A stretch of 8,896 nt of DNA from NCBI GenBank assembly GCA_964567045.1, contig CAZMLE010000122.1, positions 1 to 8,896 of the forward strand, given 5' to 3'. This document shows positions 5,958 through 8,896 of the stretch, one piece after another; within the stretch, counting starts at the first letter, position 1, and each line of letters begins with the position of its first letter. Both the position numbers and the translations under genes were made by a program. The notes beneath the pieces were generated by a model. It was given only the letters and a program-made list of their open reading frames with translations. It was not told the origin of the DNA and made no database searches. This DNA comes from JAFNGF01 sp964567045 (GTDB lineage: Bacteria; Planctomycetota; Phycisphaerae; Sedimentisphaerales; Anaerobacaceae).

Positions 5958-5986
5958 AGCTCACCTCAACAAAAATAAGCTCACCT
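5958..5986. repeat. Direct repeat duplicating the Shine-Dalgarno region of the corrinoid gene
   Basis: AGCTCACCT occurs at 5958-5966 and 5978-5986, exactly 20 bp apart. On the minus strand each copy reads AGGTGAGCT. The proximal one is the ribosome-binding site of the corrinoid gene; the distal one could be a second ribosome-docking site or a regulator half-site spaced about two helical turns away. Confidence 0.35.
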
Positions 5987-6020
5987 TATCTTTTTTATCT
6001 GTGGCCCGATTGGAGCTAAG

Positions 6021-6049
6021 ATTAAACATCATTTGCCGGCCCAAAACAA
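6021..6049 (-). promoter_or_regulatory. Candidate promoter of the corrinoid protein gene
   Basis: On the minus strand TTGTTT (6044-6049) and TTTAAT (6021-6026) are separated by 17 bp. The -35 matches consensus at only three bases; the -10 is better. Start would be near 6014, giving a leader of about 60 nt. The -35 overlaps the left arm of the inverted repeat at 6039-6073. Confidence 0.35.
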
Positions 6050-6073
6050 GCGCCAAGTTAAACTTTTTTGGGC
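6039..6073. repeat. 8-bp inverted repeat between the divergent promoters
   Basis: GCCCAAAA (6039-6046) and TTTTGGGC (6066-6073) are perfect inverse copies 19 bp apart. Between them, AAGTT-A-AACTT (6055-6065) is a second small palindrome. The left arm overlaps the candidate corrinoid promoter and the whole lies about 50 bp upstream of the ETF promoter. It suits an operator shared by both genes. It lacks a T-run after the second arm, so it is not a simple terminator. Confidence 0.4.
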
Positions 6074-6124
6074 TCCAGAACCGTCTTGTATAAGATGGCG
6101 GCGAAAAAAGCAAATTTACGCTGC

Positions 6125-6152
6125 TTGAAAAAGTCCCAGATGGTGGTATAAT
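6125..6152 (+). promoter_or_regulatory. Strong sigma-70 promoter of the ETF fusion gene
   Basis: TTGAAA (6125-6130) and a perfect TATAAT (6147-6152) are separated by 16 bp, and TG at 6144-6145 adds the extended -10 element. Transcription should start around 6158-6160, leaving a leader of about 133 nt before the ATG at 6293. This is the clearest promoter in the window. Confidence 0.8.
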
Positions 6153-6157
6153 TACGA

Positions 6158-6265
6158 GTCTTATTGTCGCAGCGGTGCCTGCGCTGTGCAGGTTATCGCG
6201 TTGCCAGAGGACGGACGACATAAGACGGCAGACAGAGCCCCAAGCGTTAGCGAGGGGCAGATGCC
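6158..6265 (+). promoter_or_regulatory. Candidate structured 5' leader RNA of the ETF fusion gene
   Basis: The leader can form two adjacent hairpin domains. Domain 1 pairs GTCTTAT (6158-6164) with ATAAGAC (6220-6226) and, after one bulged base, GTCG (6166-6169) with CGAC (6216-6219). Its interior has two mutually exclusive hairpins, CAGCG/CGCTG (6170-6174 with 6182-6186) or CCTGC/GCAGG (6178-6182 with 6188-6192). Domain 2 pairs GGCA (6227-6230) with TGCC (6262-6265), and GCCCC (6237-6241) with GGGGC (6254-6258). The first helix starts at the predicted transcription start. I do not recognise a known riboswitch class; in particular no cobalamin B12 box is seen. The coding start and its weak GAG Shine-Dalgarno lie outside the hairpins. 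Confidence 0.45.
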
Positions 6266-6292
6266 TATTCAAAACCAAATACGAGATCTGAA

Positions 6293-8386
6293 ATGAGCGA
6301 CTATATAGTTTTGGTAAAGCAGGTTCCTGACGTAAGCCAAATCACCGACAACGCATTTGATCCCGAGACGGGCACGCTGGTTCGGACGCGGCTGGCCAGC
6401 GTAATCAACGAGCTTGACACGCAGGCGCTGGCTTTCGCAAACCGGATGAGACAGGATAGCAACGACCGGGCCGGCAAAATTATTTGCCTGAGTATGGGGC
6501 CGCCGATGGCTGAAGAGGTCCTGCGCTACAGCCTCGGCAGAGCCGCCGACATCGCAATCCTGCTTACCGATAGAGCACTTGGTGGTGCCGATACTTGGGC
6601 AACGGCCAATCCTCTGGCGTTCGCGGTGCGCAAGATTGTCAAGGAAATTCTCAAAAACGATAGCGACTATTACGTAATTACGGGGATGCAATCGGTGGAT
6701 GGGGATACCGCCCAGGTGCCGGCCCAGATCGCTGAGGAGCTATCGCTTCCCTGCATAGCCTACGCCACGAAGGCTGAGTTTAAGAATGGACGATTTGAGT
6801 TCACCCGGATTATAAGCGGCGGCAGCCAGGTTGTTACGCCTAAGAAGCTGCCGGCAATAATTACTGTCGCCAAATATGAGTACCCGCTGTTTGCTACCTT
6901 TGCGGCAACCCGGCGGGCAAGCAGAGTCCAGGTCGTTCGCTGGGGCGCCGCCGACATCAATGCCACGCACATCGGCGTTACAGGCTCCAAGACCAGCGTA
7001 ATACGGGTTTTTCCGCCGGGCAAAACCAGCAGAAAATGCCGGCAACTGCACGATATAAAAGATTTAGCGCAGATGATTGTCGAAAGCTCCAAAGGCGGCA
7101 ACGGTGAGGCGGCGAAGAAAGGCCAGGTGCAAAAAAGGCAGTATGTTCTTCCTGCCAAAAGGGCCAACAAGTTTGACAGGAGCTTCGAGGGCACGGAGAA
7201 GGAAAACGAAGATTACAGACTTCTGGCCGATACGCTCAAGCAGCTCGGTATAAAAGACGTCACTCAGATTGATGACGCCGCCAAGGACAAGATTCTTGCC
7301 GGTGCTGGTGGGCGTTTCCATGAAAAGGCGCTGGAGGACATGATAGAGGGGTTCAAATTTACCGAGCCAACCTTCAAAAAGGGCGAGGTCTGGGTGGTTG
7401 CAGAGCACAAAGACGGCGCCGTTCACCCCGCCACCTTCGAGCTTATCGGCAAGGCCCGTGAACTGGCAGATTCTCTGGCGACCAAAGTGGGCGTTGTCGC
7501 AGTCGGCTGCCAACTGGAGTCTATGGCAAAAGAATTAATCGCCGCCGGCGCAGACAGTATCTATATCATCGAAGACAAGTTCCTGCGGGTGTTTGACCCG
7601 GCCGCGCACCGCAAGGTTATCGCCGACACCATAAACGCCTACTGGCCGCAAATTGTTCTTTACGCCGCCACGCCGCAAGGCAGAATGCTTGCGCCGATGG
7701 TTTCCTATCGGGTCGGCTGCGGACTAACCGCCGACTGCACGGGCCTGGATATTAGAGATGGTTCACGCAAAGGCGACATAGGACTGCTGCTGCAAACTCG
7801 ACCGGCACTGGGCGGAAACGTTATGGCAACTATCCGCACCAAAGGCTCAAAGTCGCAGATGGCTACCGCCAGGCCGGGCGTAATGAAAAGACTGCCGCCG
7901 GATTACTCAAGAACCGGCAAAATAATAAGACATAAAGTCGAACTTTCCCACGACGATGTTAGTCTTCAGATTATAAAAACAGAAACAGCCGCTGGCGGCG
8001 TGAACTTTAACGCCGACGTAATCGTTAGCGGCGGCAAAGGAATGCAGAGCAGGGACAACTATGATCGGCTGGTTGGCGCCCTGTGCCAGGCCTTGAGCGA
8101 AAAGCTACAGACCCAGGTTGAAAGAGGCGCTTCGCGTGCGGCGGTCGAGCAAGGTTTTATTGAGCGGGCGCATCAGGTCGGCCAAACCGGCACGTCCGTC
8201 GGGCCGAAACTCTACGTGGCTTTGGGAATTTCCGGCGCCATTCAACACATGATAGGCGTGGCCAACACCGAAACCATCGTGGCCATAAATAGCGACCCGA
8301 GCGCACCAATATTTAAGCAGTGCGATTATTATTTCGTCGGGACAATCGAAGACACAATACCGAGTCTAGTGCAGGCGTTAGAATGA
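6293..8386 (+). CDS. Electron transfer flavoprotein, beta and alpha subunits fused in one chain
   Basis: This 697-residue protein joins EtfB (about 1-262) to EtfA (about 362-697) through a polar linker of about 100 residues. The EtfB half begins MSDYIVLVKQVPD and carries AILLTDRALGGADTWATA (88-105) and GMQSVDGDTAQV (131-142). These segments resemble nucleotide- and flavin-binding parts of EtfB from anaerobes. The EtfA half carries the FAD-binding run: ASRAAVEQGF (613-622), QVGQTGTSVGPKLYVALGISGAIQH (628-652 region) and IVAINSDPSAPIF (662-674). ETFs accept electrons from acyl-CoA and other flavin dehydrogenases in the cytoplasm. The next gene is an ETF-quinone oxidoreductase, the usual acceptor. 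EtfB and EtfA are normally separate chains of about 260 and 320 residues. No frameshift is needed to join them. No ferredoxin-type cysteine cluster is visible. Confidence 0.95.
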   Translation: MSDYIVLVKQVPDVSQITDNAFDPETGTLVRTRLASVINELDTQALAFANRMRQDSNDRAGKIICLSMGPPMAEEVLRYSLGRAADIAILLTDRALGGADTWATANPLAFAVRKIVKEILKNDSDYYVITGMQSVDGDTAQVPAQIAEELSLPCIAYATKAEFKNGRFEFTRIISGGSQVVTPKKLPAIITVAKYEYPLFATFAATRRASRVQVVRWGAADINATHIGVTGSKTSVIRVFPPGKTSRKCRQLHDIKDLAQMIVESSKGGNGEAAKKGQVQKRQYVLPAKRANKFDRSFEGTEKENEDYRLLADTLKQLGIKDVTQIDDAAKDKILAGAGGRFHEKALEDMIEGFKFTEPTFKKGEVWVVAEHKDGAVHPATFELIGKARELADSLATKVGVVAVGCQLESMAKELIAAGADSIYIIEDKFLRVFDPAAHRKVIADTINAYWPQIVLYAATPQGRMLAPMVSYRVGCGLTADCTGLDIRDGSRKGDIGLLLQTRPALGGNVMATIRTKGSKSQMATARPGVMKRLPPDYSRTGKIIRHKVELSHDDVSLQIIKTETAAGGVNFNADVIVSGGKGMQSRDNYDRLVGALCQALSEKLQTQVERGASRAAVEQGFIERAHQVGQTGTSVGPKLYVALGISGAIQHMIGVANTETIVAINSDPSAPIFKQCDYYFVGTIEDTIPSLVQALE

Positions 8387-8394
8387 GTATTTAG

Positions 8395-8419
8395 CCCCGC
8401 AATTTATTGCGGGGTTTTT
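8395..8419 (+). terminator. Intrinsic terminator between the ETF fusion and ETF-quinone oxidoreductase genes
   Basis: CCCCGCAA (8395-8402) and TTGCGGGG (8407-8414) form a perfect 8-bp stem around a 4-nt loop, followed by five T residues (8415-8419). It starts 8 bp after the ETF stop codon and ends about 20 bp before the next start codon. With no room for a normal promoter after it, the downstream gene probably depends on partial readthrough. Confidence 0.85.
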
Positions 8420-8439
8420 ACCGTGAGGTGGAATCAGAA

Positions 8440-8896
8440 GTGTCAAACAACCAGTCTTACAACAAAATATCGGTTCTGGTGGTTGGCGCGGGACCAGCCG
8501 GCCTGGCAACCGCCATACAACTTAAAACACTCAAGCCCGAAATTGGTATTTGCGTCATCGAAAAAGCAGCCGACATAGGCAATCACAATCTCTCCGGCGC
8601 AGTGTTGGAAGGTGAGCCGCTGCACAGCCTGCTGGATTCGGCTGTGCCGGGCTGGCAGGATACCGATGCCGCCAAAGACATCCTGGCAAACAAGATCGAT
8701 AAAGACAACATTATATTTCTGCTGGGCAAGAAGCTGGCCTTTAACATCTTCTTTATGATCAGGCTTGCCAGACTCTTCAGGCTGGGTTTTGGCCAGATGA
8801 TACACAAGGGCGATTATTCAGTCTCCATAAGTAAGCTCACTAAGTGGATGGGACAAATCGCCAGAGGTCTCGGCGCCGAAGTTCTGACCGGCTTTG
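8440..8896 (+). CDS. ETF-quinone oxidoreductase / FixC-like flavoprotein (3' end outside window)
   Basis: A GTG start at 8440 is chosen because GAGGTGG lies 8 nt upstream and no earlier start fits; 152 residues are visible before the edge. The N-terminal FAD-binding Rossmann motif is VLVVGAGPAGLATAIQL (12-28, G16-x-G18-x-x-G21), with E41 at the end of the second strand to bind the ribose. IEKAADIGNHNLSGAVLE (40-57) matches the EKxxxIGxHxLSGAV signature of the ETF-QO/FixC family. SISKLTKWMGQIARGLGAEVLTGF (129-152) matches the following family segment. These enzymes take electrons from ETF and pass them to membrane quinone. The 4Fe-4S part (ETF-QO) or a separate FixX ferredoxin would lie downstream, so the two types cannot be told apart here. 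Confidence 0.92.
   Translation, partial: MSNNQSYNKISVLVVGAGPAGLATAIQLKTLKPEIGICVIEKAADIGNHNLSGAVLEGEPLHSLLDSAVPGWQDTDAAKDILANKIDKDNIIFLLGKKLAFNIFFMIRLARLFRLGFGQMIHKGDYSVSISKLTKWMGQIARGLGAEVLTGF

Noticed and set aside
6039..6073. Intrinsic terminator on the plus or minus strand
   Set aside because: The arms are separated by 19 bp and no T-run follows the second arm in either direction.
6158..6292. Cobalamin riboswitch in the ETF leader, considered because of the adjacent corrinoid gene
   Set aside because: No B12-box-like sequence or cobalamin riboswitch core was seen, and the leader belongs to the ETF gene rather than the corrinoid gene.
7064..7513. Minus-strand open frames inside the ETF fusion gene, including the one across the linker
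   Set aside because: The plus-strand frame is continuous through both ETF halves and no minus-strand ribosome site or family motif was found.
8443..8805. Minus-strand open frame at the right end
   Set aside because: It is opposite the ETF-quinone oxidoreductase, whose FAD-binding and family signatures are clear on the plus strand.

Overview
The window looks like part of a chromosome or metagenome contig from a Planctomycetota-like bacterium, perhaps Phycisphaerae. That placement is inference. It rests on a long sigma-70 factor carrying several extra helix-turn-helix units, a secreted sugar-ester-type esterase, a fused two-subunit electron transfer flavoprotein and a methyltransferase-type corrinoid protein. 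No rRNA, tRNA, CRISPR array or transposase is visible.

Left part (1-1800) is visibly more A+T-rich than the rest. It holds the C-terminal tail of a ParA-like ATPase (cut by the window edge), an orphan PD-(D/E)XK nuclease-like protein on the minus strand, and an unrecognised single-span membrane protein on the plus strand. It reads like accessory DNA.

Middle part (1801-5160) is a compact minus-strand run. A 564-residue sigma factor with three N-terminal helix-turn-helix units comes first. Next, in the same reading frame after one UGA stop and 11 further codons, is a stand-alone E2 acyltransferase catalytic domain whose active-site His is replaced by Arg. A Sec-exported alpha/beta-hydrolase follows 12 bp downstream. 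The sigma factor keeps its core-binding region 2.2 and its -35-reading region 4.2 but has lost the aromatic residues of region 2.3/2.4. The run contains three short arrays with 7-bp periodicity: before the sigma gene, between sigma and E2, and inside E2. This sigma / dead-E2 / esterase run is the best candidate here for an undescribed regulatory unit.

Right part (5161-8896) is energy metabolism. A corrinoid protein gene (minus strand, with a clear intrinsic terminator) diverges from a gene encoding EtfB and EtfA fused in one 697-residue chain. The fusion gene has a near-consensus sigma-70 promoter and a leader of about 133 nt that can fold into two stacked hairpin domains, the first starting almost at +1. 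A strong intrinsic terminator separates it from the next gene, an ETF-quinone oxidoreductase / FixC-like flavoprotein that runs off the right edge. Together the two would move electrons from flavin dehydrogenases through ETF to the quinone pool, or possibly bifurcate them as FixABCX does.
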